Origin: Longitalea arenae
Lineage (GTDB): Bacteria > Bacteroidota > Bacteroidia > Chitinophagales > Chitinophagaceae
NCBI RefSeq assembly: GCF_016924755.1
Contig: NZ_JAFFJX010000004.1
Span: forward strand, 124,001 to 188,000
Reading direction: 5' to 3'
Length of the DNA: 64,000 nt
Of this stretch, positions 54,015 through 62,464 are shown one piece after another. The notes below the pieces were generated by a model, which had not been told where the DNA came from, made no database searches, and saw only the letters and a list, made by a program, of their open reading frames with translations. Within the stretch, counting starts at the first letter, position 1. Each line of letters starts with the position of its first letter. The translations under genes and the position numbers were made by a program.

Positions 54015-54189
54015 TATGAATTTTGTATTACAGTCGACGTAAATATTTGCTAACAGAACGTTAAATCCATACGCAGGATTCAGATCGCAAAAGCGACGTT
54101 CTAAAACGGGTGAAATATACAAAATAGCTTGTAACCACCCTTGTTTTACCAGCTAATATTCGTTTTTCACATGATGATGCGGCCTTTTT

Positions 54190-56130
54190 CTATTCAGGCA
54201 TTCTGGCAACCACCCTGATCCGTTTATTAAATACCAGTTTATCCTTTACAAAAACCTTTAAATAATAACGCTGGGGAGGCCGGTAAGAAAGATCATACTG
54301 AAAGCTGGCTGCTTTGAGCTGGTGATATTGATGTTCTTCTATTACGGCATTATCACCACCATCGGCTACGATTTGAACAAGCGGGTCTTGCGGCTCATTG
54401 CTGAAATAATCCAAAACGACTTTACCTTTTGTCATAGTCGGAAACAAGCCAACTGAAACCTCGCTGACGGGCTTCGACCACTGCGTGCTGTCGGACGACA
54501 CCATAAATGCATAATTCACCTGGCTGCCAAAATCCGAGTCAAAATGCTGCAGGGCCTGCCCTTTTGTATTCAATATGCGGCAAAGGCCACGGCCTGCTTT
54601 CACGGCATACCAGAATTCGAGGCCATTGTGAGCTGTATCCTGCACTTCGAACCGGTAACATCCTGGCTGCAGCCTCACCGTATCGTTATATATGCTGTCC
54701 TTTTGTAAAGTACCCAGCGCACGTTCAAACACAATTTCTCCCAATGCATTTTTAATACTGTAGCTATTGTCTGCCGGCCGGTTATTGGTTTTAAATTGTA
54801 TAACCATCCTGCCTTCATGTACAGGAACGCTTTCGAAATAACTGAGCTGCTTATTGTCGGCGGGATAGCCGTCTTTCCTGCCATTGGGTAATTCCAGGCT
54901 CACTGTAAATGCATTCAAACCACTGGTAAAATTGATTGTGCCAGGCAGTGTCACCTGCGCCGTTTGATTGAACGCAAGATCTCCTTTCCACTTATACACC
55001 TGCGTGGGAAATCCTTTTGTTCCATACCTGATCTGGCAGCTGGTTAAAGGAGCAGCGCCATTGTTCTTTATGACAATAACCGGATTGCTGCAGGCCGGGT
55101 TCTGCCGCCGGTAGATATCTGTGGTTGAAGGCACGATAACCTCTTCCAGGGAAGCGTCGGTGGCTGATACCGGCGATCCATATTCTACCAGGTACGCAAA
55201 TATGTTCTCAATTACATTGCGATCGCTCGTTTGATAGGGTTCCATCTGCAGATCCACTACATTCTCCTGGTTCGTGAGAAGGGGCTGGTCTGTGATTTCC
55301 GGCTGATTCAGATAACCGGGGCACCAGTTGGCGCGGTCGAATGGCCAGGTACCGGCCTGAGGATACAAAGGATTATCACCGCATTCTTTCCAGATATTTG
55401 TTTTTCTGACCAGTTTATTATTCCACCAGATCTCTCGGTAACGTTTACAAAACTCGCCACAGCCCAAACTATCCATGCCGTGGCCTGTTTGCAATACATA
55501 CAAACGGGCTGTAGTGCTTTTGGCGGTGGGCCTAAACCGGTATGGACTTAATTCTTTTTCTATCGGAGCGCTTGCACTGCCGTATTGAAATGCGGCATTA
55601 TACACCGGGTGAAATGCCAGTGGTTGGGCAACAGCCGGTCCTTTGATGAAAGCAAAATCGAGTTGTATTTTCCAGCCCCGGTCTTTATTTTCTTCATAGC
55701 CGGAATGAATGTATTCGATCTCCACGCTGTCTCTAAGTATGAGGCTGAGATCAGTAAGGTCTACCTGCCATTGAAAATGCCATCCTTTTGAAAAAGCGCC
55801 GCCGTAGGGTGTGAGCATTTGGGCAATGGTATAGTTCAGCGCTGTTCTGCTTGAACCGGCCCGCTGCTTCAATACGATGCGGTCAGAATAGTCCCAATCG
55901 GCACATCGCATGGAATCGGGACAGCCGAACTTTACATACAGCATGATCTTCCTGATGGGTACTTCATTACCGGGGAAGCGTGTCCAGCGGCTATAGGCGT
56001 TTACGCCTTTTGATGGATCTGTAACTACTTTATTGTACGACACTACCACATGTGAAGTATCGGCGGCCATGGATGGAAGCGCGAACGACATCACCATTAA
56101 TAAAAAAGGAATCGCTTTTTGCATACTCAT
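54190..56130 (-). CDS. PNGase F-like secreted protein
   Basis: 646 residues, signal peptide 1-22 (PSMA-AD). Residues ~30-345 resemble peptide-N4-(N-acetyl-beta-glucosaminyl)asparagine amidase F. IRKIMLYVKFGCPDSMRCADWDYSDRIVLK aligns with the active-site strand, Asp80 matching catalytic Asp60. CGEFCKRYREIWWNN carries Glu226 matching Glu206. FDRANWCPGYLNQPEI ends the core. The third expected Glu (118 in PNGase F) is not obvious. The C-terminal ~300 residues are beta-rich, finishing with an SVGLFPTMTKGKVVLDYF segment like a type IX sorting domain. It may remove N-glycans from host or prey glycoproteins. It is the last gene of an ABC transporter run. Confidence 0.8.
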   Translation of the reverse strand: MSMQKAIPFLLMVMSFALPSMAADTSHVVVSYNKVVTDPSKGVNAYSRWTRFPGNEVPIRKIMLYVKFGCPDSMRCADWDYSDRIVLKQRAGSSRTALNYTIAQMLTPYGGAFSKGWHFQWQVDLTDLSLILRDSVEIEYIHSGYEENKDRGWKIQLDFAFIKGPAVAQPLAFHPVYNAAFQYGSASAPIEKELSPYRFRPTAKSTTARLYVLQTGHGMDSLGCGEFCKRYREIWWNNKLVRKTNIWKECGDNPLYPQAGTWPFDRANWCPGYLNQPEITDQPLLTNQENVVDLQMEPYQTSDRNVIENIFAYLVEYGSPVSATDASLEEVIVPSTTDIYRRQNPACSNPVIVIKNNGAAPLTSCQIRYGTKGFPTQVYKWKGDLAFNQTAQVTLPGTINFTSGLNAFTVSLELPNGRKDGYPADNKQLSYFESVPVHEGRMVIQFKTNNRPADNSYSIKNALGEIVFERALGTLQKDSIYNDTVRLQPGCYRFEVQDTAHNGLEFWYAVKAGRGLCRILNTKGQALQHFDSDFGSQVNYAFMVSSDSTQWSKPVSEVSVGLFPTMTKGKVVLDYFSNEPQDPLVQIVADGGDNAVIEEHQYHQLKAASFQYDLSYRPPQRYYLKVFVKDKLVFNKRIRVVARMPE

Positions 56131-56165
56131 AGCTGCAAAGAAAAGCCTTTAGCCGGAATACCGGA

Positions 56166-56726
56166 TCAATGCATACATCCTAAATACATTTCCTGCTTCA
56201 CCGTTTTTACGGTTGGGATTTTATCTTTCAGCAGGGAAGCGACACTATCTGCCTGGCTTTTTAAAGAATAGATCCCCGCGATGCTGACCATTTGCAGCGT
56301 GTCGGCTTCGTTATCGATGAAACCGTTCGACATTTCAATACTTACGAAATGCTGGTCATCAAAAGGCCTTCTTGGAAAATATTCTCCCCGGTACATTTCA
56401 TCCTCCGAATCCTCGGCTACAATTATGCCCTTGCCTGATTTGTATACTCTGTCGAGCATCCGGAATTTGGTTCCCAGCATAGCGGCAACATTTGTGGACA
56501 GATCCTTCAGGGAATCATAATTGTTCCCCCGGGCAACTTCCACCAAGAAGAAGGTGCCGCTTTCTTCGTCAGCTGCACCGATTGGAGCATCCATCGCACT
56601 GTCTTTTGCCAAAACAGGAGCAGTGGTTTTTATGGTATCGCTTTTGTCGCTCCTTATAGCAGCAGTGGGTTTCTGCCCACAGGAGAATAATACTATTGCC
56701 AATAAACCAGGAAATAACTGTTTCAT
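56166..56726 (-). CDS. Uncharacterised lipoprotein
   Basis: 186 residues from the ATG at 56726 (MKQLFPGLLAIVLFSCGQK, lipobox LFSC); an in-frame ATG at 56753 would add nine residues before the signal. After a ~45-residue linker rich in Asp, Ser and Thr there is one compact domain (about 55-186), starting FFLVEVARGNNYDSLKDLS and ending KIPTVKTVKQEMYLGCMH. The final segment is vaguely like SPOR-type repeats, but I do not recognise a family. It sits 35 bases from both the membrane-protein gene and the PNGase F-like gene, so co-expression is likely. Confidence 0.65.
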   Translation of the reverse strand: MKQLFPGLLAIVLFSCGQKPTAAIRSDKSDTIKTTAPVLAKDSAMDAPIGAADEESGTFFLVEVARGNNYDSLKDLSTNVAAMLGTKFRMLDRVYKSGKGIIVAEDSEDEMYRGEYFPRRPFDDQHFVSIEMSNGFIDNEADTLQMVSIAGIYSLKSQADSVASLLKDKIPTVKTVKQEMYLGCMH

Positions 56727-56761
56727 AAAACACATCTTTAAACTTACCGTCATTTTAAAAA

Positions 56762-58261
56762 CTAATTCTCCGGCAGGGCGTACCAGCGGCGGTATACTTT
56801 GCCGATATAGGTAGCCAGCAGTGCAAGGAATAAAATGCCGCCGCCAATCTCAGCCAACAGCAGATGGATATACATATTGGGCAATTCTGTTGAAAGCCCC
56901 TGTTCGCTAAGCTGATCCTTCTTCAAGGCATAATATAATGCTACGATCAACAAAGGGAATATCGGAACAACAAATACAAACAGGTTGGTCATGATACCGG
57001 TTATGACATTTCTCTTTTTAGTGGTCCAGGTAGCCGTGGAACCCACAAAAAACAAGATGGTGTACATGATCATCCACATCAAAAAGACGGTCTCGTCGCC
57101 ATGCGAAAACGACATCATCAATGCCGTGAAGATGGTCAACAGCACGCCGGCCAGCAGTGACAGGAAAAATGTGCGCACAGTGGTATGTCTGAATATAAAG
57201 ATCAGCAGCGTGATACCTAAGGTGAAATAATAGAACAGGCGCACATATTCGGCCATCCGCCTTTCCGACCAGCGGTATTTCTTTGAAACAACATGATCGA
57301 TATTTCCGTCGATATAACTCACTTTATACTTCTTGCTGATCTTGTCAAAAACAGATGCCCGTTCATTTATTTCCGTATCGGCAGATGATCTTCCGCTTCC
57401 AGGATAATCATACTTATTGAATAAAGCACCAAGCTCTTTACTGATAAGCGCCCTGTCGGCCGCTGGCGGATGCCGCAGCGCTTTATCATAGATCTGGAAG
57501 GAGGTCAGGATCTTTTCTTTCGTATACTCATCTGCCAGATAGCTGTCGATAAAGGTGAGGTGTGGTTCATCGTAATGCAGGTACATGGTATCATTTAACC
57601 TGACCAGGCTGTCGGCACTTCTTACCAGGTTATCAAAGGCTGTCGTATCCATTCTTATATAACCGTACGGTCCCGTTTTTACCGGGGTGGTAGCAGTCTC
57701 GTAAGCTGCTTCGTCATATTTGCTGTCAACGGCCGGCACGGGCAGATCCTTAACTCTTACAACGGTATCATAATTCCATGGCTGCTGCAGCGCGTTATAT
57801 TCCAGCTGGCAGATCTTAAGGTTCATGGCATTGATATCGCGCACGATCTCTTCATCGCCGAATGCCAGGTTTGCACGCACACTTTCAACAACCGGATGAA
57901 CATAGGTAAACAGAATAATGATACCGGTGGCTATGAAATATAAAAAGAAAGCACCCAGGCTGTAGAATGGATGAATGATCCCATATTTCTTAAATACATT
58001 GAAGCGCAAAAGGTAAATGAGCCAGACCGTAAGCGCTATGATCGTGATCATGATGACAAAACCTAACCAGCTATCGGAGGTAGAATAATCTCTTACATCA
58101 TTCTGTTCCAGGAAGCAAATGCCTGCCAGGAGCAGCATGAACAAAATTCCGTAATACACCACCAGGTGGGCGCGTGTACTCCAGATCCCCGGTTTATGCA
58201 GCAATAATTTTTCGTCGGCTTTTTTCAGGAACCCTGGCACCAGGGGTCTTTTTAAGTTCAT
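56762..58261 (-). CDS. Polytopic membrane protein paired with the ABC ATPase
   Basis: 499 residues. Three N-terminal membrane helices lie at about 31-51, 66-86 and 99-121. They are followed by a ~215-residue soluble region (VVESVRANLAFGDEE ... GNIDHVVSKKYRW), presumably periplasmic. Five more helices follow (LFYYFTLGITLLIFIF, TFFLSLLAGVLLTIFTALMM, FLMWMIMYTILFFVGS, NLFVFVVPIFPLLIVALYY, LLLAEIGGGILFLALLATYI). The arrangement is like an ABC exporter permease with a large insertion, and the ATPase gene ends only 10 bases upstream. Not a recognised named family; the permease role is inference from context. Confidence 0.7.
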   Translation of the reverse strand: MNLKRPLVPGFLKKADEKLLLHKPGIWSTRAHLVVYYGILFMLLLAGICFLEQNDVRDYSTSDSWLGFVIMITIIALTVWLIYLLRFNVFKKYGIIHPFYSLGAFFLYFIATGIIILFTYVHPVVESVRANLAFGDEEIVRDINAMNLKICQLEYNALQQPWNYDTVVRVKDLPVPAVDSKYDEAAYETATTPVKTGPYGYIRMDTTAFDNLVRSADSLVRLNDTMYLHYDEPHLTFIDSYLADEYTKEKILTSFQIYDKALRHPPAADRALISKELGALFNKYDYPGSGRSSADTEINERASVFDKISKKYKVSYIDGNIDHVVSKKYRWSERRMAEYVRLFYYFTLGITLLIFIFRHTTVRTFFLSLLAGVLLTIFTALMMSFSHGDETVFLMWMIMYTILFFVGSTATWTTKKRNVITGIMTNLFVFVVPIFPLLIVALYYALKKDQLSEQGLSTELPNMYIHLLLAEIGGGILFLALLATYIGKVYRRWYALPEN

Positions 58262-58271
58262 GGGTAAAGTA

Positions 58272-59402
58272 TTAAATGAAGCGTTTGGTAGAATGGGTAA
58301 TGTCGCGGAAATAGGAAATGGAAATCTTGCCTGCCACTAGTTGCGACAGCAAGGCCTGGGCCGCTAATTCCTTTGAAGTAATGGTATAGAAACCACCATT
58401 GAATTGCAGCTCGCCCTGCCCGTTCAACACGCTGAGCAGGGATTCCCTGCTGGCCGTGGTTTCCAGTTCTATCACAAAGGCGCTGGCCGTTTTTTCCTGT
58501 TCACCGGTCCTGAACAAACAGGTACCCTGTTTAATAAGCAATACGGTGTCAGCGATCTTCTCCACTTCATGCAGCTGCTGTGAGCTTAACAGGATACCCA
58601 TGGGGTTATGCACCGATTTGGCCATGAACCGCAGATCGGTGAGAATGCTTTGCTGTGCATTGATGTCGAGGTTGGCCAGCGGTTCATCGAGTATCAATAA
58701 GCGCGGCTTTTGTAACAAGATGCGGGCAATTTCAAAGCGGGTGCGATAGCCACTGCTAATTTGGTTCCAGGTAAGGTGTGCATAGGGCGTAAGGTCGAGC
58801 CGTTCGAGCATGAAGTCAACCATTACTCTATTTTCTTCACCTTTTACGCCTGAAATAGCAGCGGAGAAATGTAGATTGTCTTTTAACAATCCATACCAGC
58901 GCGGAATACGTTGCGGAATAAACGCCAGGTGATGTTTTATATCATAATGATCAGGCGCTTCCAGTTGCGCAAAATGCAATTCACCCGAGTCCAGGGCCAG
59001 CTGGCCGGCCATACAACGCAAGAGGGTCGTTTTGCCGTTACCATTTTCTCCTACTATCCCAAGTACATCGCCGGTATTGATCTGTAAACTGATGGGTTGT
59101 AAACTGAAATTGCCTGCCGAATAGGTTTTGCTGATCTCGCGGGCGCTTGCCAGCATTTTCGGCTCATATGTAAATCTTTCAGTAACGTGATCGATCTTTC
59201 CCAACAGTGTAGTGGCCGCTTCAAAGAAAGCCGCAGGCAATTCGGTGGTCTTGAACTCATGATACATTTTGCTCACCGTGATGGCTTCTTTCAGTAACGA
59301 CATGTCTGCGGTATCAAGGGAGGCGTCGAGTATTCTGCGTACAGCTAATGAATGATCGTTATGCCGGAGGTACGAATGAATTTCTGCAATTCTTGTATGC
59401 AT
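58272..59402 (-). CDS. ABC transporter ATPase with N-terminal helical extension
   Basis: 376 residues. Residues 1-80 are helical (MHTRIAEIHSYLRHNDHSLAVRRILDA), with no counterpart in ordinary ABC subunits. The nucleotide-binding domain has Walker A GENGNGKTT (Lys124), Q-loop FIPQRIP, a degenerate signature ISSGYRTR (usual LSGGQ) at 215-222, Walker B LLILDEP (Asp239, Glu240) and an H-loop-like LLSSQQLHE lacking the His. A ~85-residue C-terminal domain follows. The missing switch His and altered signature resemble Bacteroidota gliding or multidrug-type ABC subunits; slow or regulatory ATP use is possible. It leads the run to the membrane protein, lipoprotein and PNGase F-like gene. Confidence 0.85.
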   Translation of the reverse strand: MHTRIAEIHSYLRHNDHSLAVRRILDASLDTADMSLLKEAITVSKMYHEFKTTELPAAFFEAATTLLGKIDHVTERFTYEPKMLASAREISKTYSAGNFSLQPISLQINTGDVLGIVGENGNGKTTLLRCMAGQLALDSGELHFAQLEAPDHYDIKHHLAFIPQRIPRWYGLLKDNLHFSAAISGVKGEENRVMVDFMLERLDLTPYAHLTWNQISSGYRTRFEIARILLQKPRLLILDEPLANLDINAQQSILTDLRFMAKSVHNPMGILLSSQQLHEVEKIADTVLLIKQGTCLFRTGEQEKTASAFVIELETTASRESLLSVLNGQGELQFNGGFYTITSKELAAQALLSQLVAGKISISYFRDITHSTKRFI

Positions 59403-59529
59403 AGGGTTTTAAAGGTTGGTATAAAGATGCGGCAAAAAACGCGAAATTGGAATAGCAAACGCTAAAGCATCTCCGCTTATTTTCATAAATTAGCACTAAT
59501 TTAGAAAATAGATAATCTATTTTTATCAT

Positions 59530-59769
59530 ATGAAGCTCTTGCCTGCCAAAACCCTGCTGCTAATACCTGCACTTCATTTCTGCCAGGTCAGTTTTTGTCA
59601 AAAGAAATTCTCATCACCAGATACGTCTGCTATCAGGCAGTCACTTAATGAGGCGCTGCTGCTCAGCAAAAAGAATTATGATTCTGCTGTTAACAAATGC
59701 CATGTCATACTGCAATTGACAGAGAAGCATCATTTAAAATTACTTTCAGCAAAAAAGTATCACCATTAA
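59530..59769 (+). pseudogene. Truncated secreted protein fragment (signal peptide plus TPR-like start)
   Basis: 79 codons: signal peptide (LLLIPALHFCQVSFCQ) and then SAIRQSLNEALLLSKKNYDSAVNKCHVILQLTEKHHLK, like the first repeat of Bacteroidota TPR-containing sensor kinases or regulators. It stops abruptly at 59769, far too short for such a protein, so it is probably the 5' stump of a deleted gene. A short exported peptide cannot be excluded. Confidence 0.35.
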
Positions 59770-60043
59770 TCCCATATTGGCCAGTGAGAACCGGGTGTTG
59801 TTAAAGTTCTATATTAATGTGAACACCAACCATAAGGACAATGATCTGGCAGCATTGGGTTTTCATGGGATGAACCGCACAGAGACCATTGACAAAATGT
59901 TACATGAAGTATTTGCAGGTTCAGACCAGATGCAAAGCAGACCGAATGACTATAAGTACGGAACTTATATGACCGGCCGTTTCTGCTCCAATACCGACCG
60001 CATGCATTGCTTCTATGCGTTATTCACCATTACCAATATGTAG
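59756..60043 (+). pseudogene. Gene fragment of unknown family
   Basis: A second frame, shifted by one base relative to the preceding stump, reads SITINPILASENRVLLKFYINVNTN and continues to ALFTITNM at 60043. It looks protein-like, with alternating strands and few rare residues, but has no ATG near its start (first in-frame option is a TTG at 59777) and no family I recognise. It is best read as a 3' remnant joined to the stump by deletion. Confidence 0.35.
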
Positions 60044-60066
60044 AGTCGCTTAACAAATCACTTGCA

Positions 60067-60111
60067 AAATGGCAATGAACCATCCGCCTGCCGGCGGGTG
60101 GTTTGCCATTT
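60067..60111 (+). terminator. Long GC-rich stem-loop after the gene fragments
   Basis: Left arm 60067-60088 (AAATGGCAA, two-base bulge, AACCATCCGCC) pairs with 60093-60111 (GGCGGGTGGTTTGCCATTT) around a 4-base loop. U-tract weak. The strength suggests that transcription once read through the fragments from the left. Confidence 0.6.
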
Positions 60112-60227
60112 GTCTCCACCGAATACCGGTAACCATCACAGTTCTTTGAAATAGGGATTTTTACCTTCATTGGAGCATTATTCAGTATCTTACATAGTAA
60201 GCTGCCATAAAACCAGTCTTCAGCTCC

Positions 60228-61139
60228 ATGAGAAAAAGCATCTTCCTGTTCATTGTTTCACTAAGCTGCCTGCAAATGTCAAAAGCACAAAAACATTGCT
60301 CTGTGGATGCCGATACCGGCATCATAGCCCAGGGGGCCACACCGGTGCTTATTGCCAGGACATTCAGTTTTACCGAAGGTCCGACGCCAGACAAACAGGG
60401 AAACATCTATTTTACTGATCAGCCCAACAATAAGATCTGGAAATATGGAACCGATGGCAGCTTGTCTGTTTTTCTCGACAGCGCCGGCAGATCGAACGGA
60501 TTGTTCTTTGACAATAAGGGCAACCTGCTCTCCTGTGCCGACGAACATAACCAGCTTTGGTCGATAAGCAAGGATAAAAAGATCACCGTACTGGTGAATG
60601 ATCTGGATGGCAAAAAGTTGAATGGCCCTAATGATCTGTGGGCATCTCCCAAAGGTGATATCTATTTCACCGACCCTTATTACCAGCGCAGCTGGTGGAC
60701 CAGGACCAAACCTGAATTGGAAAAAGAAAAAGTGTATGTGCTTCGCCGCGGCAGCAAAACGCCGGTACCGGTGATAGACAGTCTGCAAAAACCCAATGGC
60801 ATTACAGGTACGCCCGACGGCAAAACGCTGTACGTGGCAGATCTCAAAGGAAACAAGACCTATAAGTACGCGATCAATAAGGACGGGTCTTTAAGCAATG
60901 GACAACTATTTGTACATATGGGCTCCGATGGCATGACGATCGATAACAAAGGTAATTTGTATCTCACCGGCAGAGGTGTTACCGTTTTTAACAATCAGGG
61001 CCAGCAGATCGCGTTTATTCCCATAGAGGAGAAATGGACCGCCAATGTCGCCTTTGGCGGCAAACAAAGAAATAAGTTATTCATTACAGCATCTGAAGCA
61101 GTTTATGTGTTGGAGATGAAAGTGAAGGGTGTGGAGTAG
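60228..61139 (+). CDS. SMP-30/gluconolactonase-family secreted lactonase
   Basis: 303 residues, signal peptide 1-20 (QMSKA-QK). Six-bladed propeller with FSFTEGPTPDKQGNIYFTDQPNNKIWKY (metal-binding Glu), RSNGLFFDNKGNLLSCAD, LNGPNDLWASPKGDIYFTDPYY (Asn/Asp site), KPNGITGTPDGKTLYVAD and GSDGMTIDNKGNLYLTG (metal Asp). It would hydrolyse sugar lactones such as gluconolactone in the periplasm using a divalent cation. It stands alone on the plus strand and the next small frame starts 43 bases after its stop. Confidence 0.92.
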   Translation: MRKSIFLFIVSLSCLQMSKAQKHCSVDADTGIIAQGATPVLIARTFSFTEGPTPDKQGNIYFTDQPNNKIWKYGTDGSLSVFLDSAGRSNGLFFDNKGNLLSCADEHNQLWSISKDKKITVLVNDLDGKKLNGPNDLWASPKGDIYFTDPYYQRSWWTRTKPELEKEKVYVLRRGSKTPVPVIDSLQKPNGITGTPDGKTLYVADLKGNKTYKYAINKDGSLSNGQLFVHMGSDGMTIDNKGNLYLTGRGVTVFNNQGQQIAFIPIEEKWTANVAFGGKQRNKLFITASEAVYVLEMKVKGVE

Positions 61140-61182
61140 CCGGATTGGCCTGTGCCGGGCATATGAGTTGCATATGTGTAAC

Positions 61183-61461
61183 ATGGAAAAACAAATAATC
61201 ACTGTACTGTTAAATAATAAGCCCTATCATCTTACTTTGGAAGTGGAACAAACAGGCAATGAAAGGATCTACAGGGTTTCAGATAACCAGCAGGGAGGCA
61301 GTTTGACAGATTTTATTCCTGATCCGCTTGAATTCAGTGTAGATGGAAAAGTAAAGATCACCGATCGCATCCGTACGGTGGAAGGACAGGAAATTGCGCG
61401 TGAAATATGGAAGGCGATCAAAGATCAGTTTGATGAGCCGGGCAAAAAAGAGGAACCATAG
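61183..61461 (+). CDS. Small uncharacterised protein
   Basis: 92 residues from the ATG at 61183 (MEKQIITVLLNNKPYHLTLE). The same frame runs back to a GTG at 61129 and another ATG at 61174, but the extra residues (WSSRIGLCRAYELHMCN) look non-coding. Beta-rich pattern in the first 75 residues, then a basic/acidic tail (KDQFDEPGKKEEP). No family recognised. Convergent with the DUF1206 gene, 18 bases away. Confidence 0.6.
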   Translation: MEKQIITVLLNNKPYHLTLEVEQTGNERIYRVSDNQQGGSLTDFIPDPLEFSVDGKVKITDRIRTVEGQEIAREIWKAIKDQFDEPGKKEEP

Positions 61462-61479
61462 GGTCACGTAAATATATCA

Positions 61480-62346
61480 TCAATCCCGATCCACATCATA
61501 GGCAATCCCTTGTGCAAACATGAACAGGCCATAACAGATCGTTGCAAGGGCAACGATTATAAAATAAACATGCCCCACATGGTCGCCGATAAAGTCGAAG
61601 GCCTGATCAGTATTCAGCACATAGCGTGCATTTTCCACTACACCTGCTTTCACAAAGAAAAATCCGATGATGCCAAGAATAATGCCCCTGCCGAAATAAC
61701 CTGCCCATGCAAGCACATGTACGATATGCTGGAAATAAGTTGGAAAGCGTTCAATGTCAACCCGCTCGCGGTACCCCCGGGTGATACCATAAAATAGCTG
61801 AATAATTGCCGTAACTGCATATACCAAGCCAATTGTTAAAACCGGCCACTGGCCATATTGCCGAAGCATATGCTGAACCATTTCCTGTTCTTCGCGGGGT
61901 TTTCCATCCGTTTGATAATGGCTGGTTCCCAGTAAGACCCGGACGGCAGCATATACTATCAGAATATCTGCTACGGTACTTAGTGCGATACCAATTCTCT
62001 TAATGAGCCCTTTGAACTGCTTCCCGTAATCATAGGGATCTGTAATGGCCTCGTAAAAACGCCAAAGCACATAACACAAAGTACCTAACAGTATAAGCCA
62101 GATGATTATTTTGCCAATAATATATTCATCAAGAATGGCCAGCAGGCTGCTTTCATCTGCGCCACCATGCCGCACTTTAAGAAACGACAGGATGGCGATC
62201 ACGCCAATAGCGCCATAAATGATACCGGTAGCAATGCAGCCGTAGATGGGTAAAAAGTGGATAACCTGTCGTTTGCTTTTGGTGTTCTTCACACGGGCAC
62301 TGCTCATACAATAATTACGATTTTTCGATACTTTTAATAGCTGCAT
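61480..62346 (-). CDS. DUF1206-family integral membrane protein
   Basis: 288 residues; an internal ATG at 62307 (MSSARVKNTKSKR) is an equally plausible start. The family repeat of two helices occurs three times: YGCIATGIIYGAIGVIAILSFL with IIIWLILLGTLCYVLWRFYEA; LIKRIGIALSTVADILIVYAAVRVLL with WPVLTIGLVYAVTAIIQLFYGI; and LAWAGYFGRGIILGIIGFFFVKAG with VYFIIVALATICYGLFMFAQG. Aromatic-Gly-Gly patterns in the odd helices are diagnostic for DUF1206. Function of the family is unknown. It lies between a soluble unknown and the ABC exporter, with no clear operon link. Confidence 0.9.
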   Translation of the reverse strand: MQLLKVSKNRNYCMSSARVKNTKSKRQVIHFLPIYGCIATGIIYGAIGVIAILSFLKVRHGGADESSLLAILDEYIIGKIIIWLILLGTLCYVLWRFYEAITDPYDYGKQFKGLIKRIGIALSTVADILIVYAAVRVLLGTSHYQTDGKPREEQEMVQHMLRQYGQWPVLTIGLVYAVTAIIQLFYGITRGYRERVDIERFPTYFQHIVHVLAWAGYFGRGIILGIIGFFFVKAGVVENARYVLNTDQAFDFIGDHVGHVYFIIVALATICYGLFMFAQGIAYDVDRD

Positions 62347-62404
62347 AAGGCCGCTGAGTACGCTGCCTTGTCAATTAGCAATACTTTTCCAAAATACGCC
62401 AAAA

Positions 62405-62445
62405 ATAAAAAACCGGAAATGAAAACTATTGTCCACTTCCGGTTT
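62405..62445 (-). terminator. Intrinsic terminator of the ABC exporter gene
   Basis: AAACCGGAA (62410-62418) pairs with TTCCGGTTT (62437-62445). The minus strand continues TTTTATTTTT after the stem. It lies 20 bases beyond the exporter stop codon at 62465. Confidence 0.8.
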
Positions 62446-62464
62446 CCTGTAAAAAATAACATTG

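Noticed and set aside
54015-54122. 36-codon extension of the AAA+ gene from a TTG
   Set aside because: The extension lacks TPR pattern and covers the likely promoter region; the ATG at 54014 directly begins the first helix.
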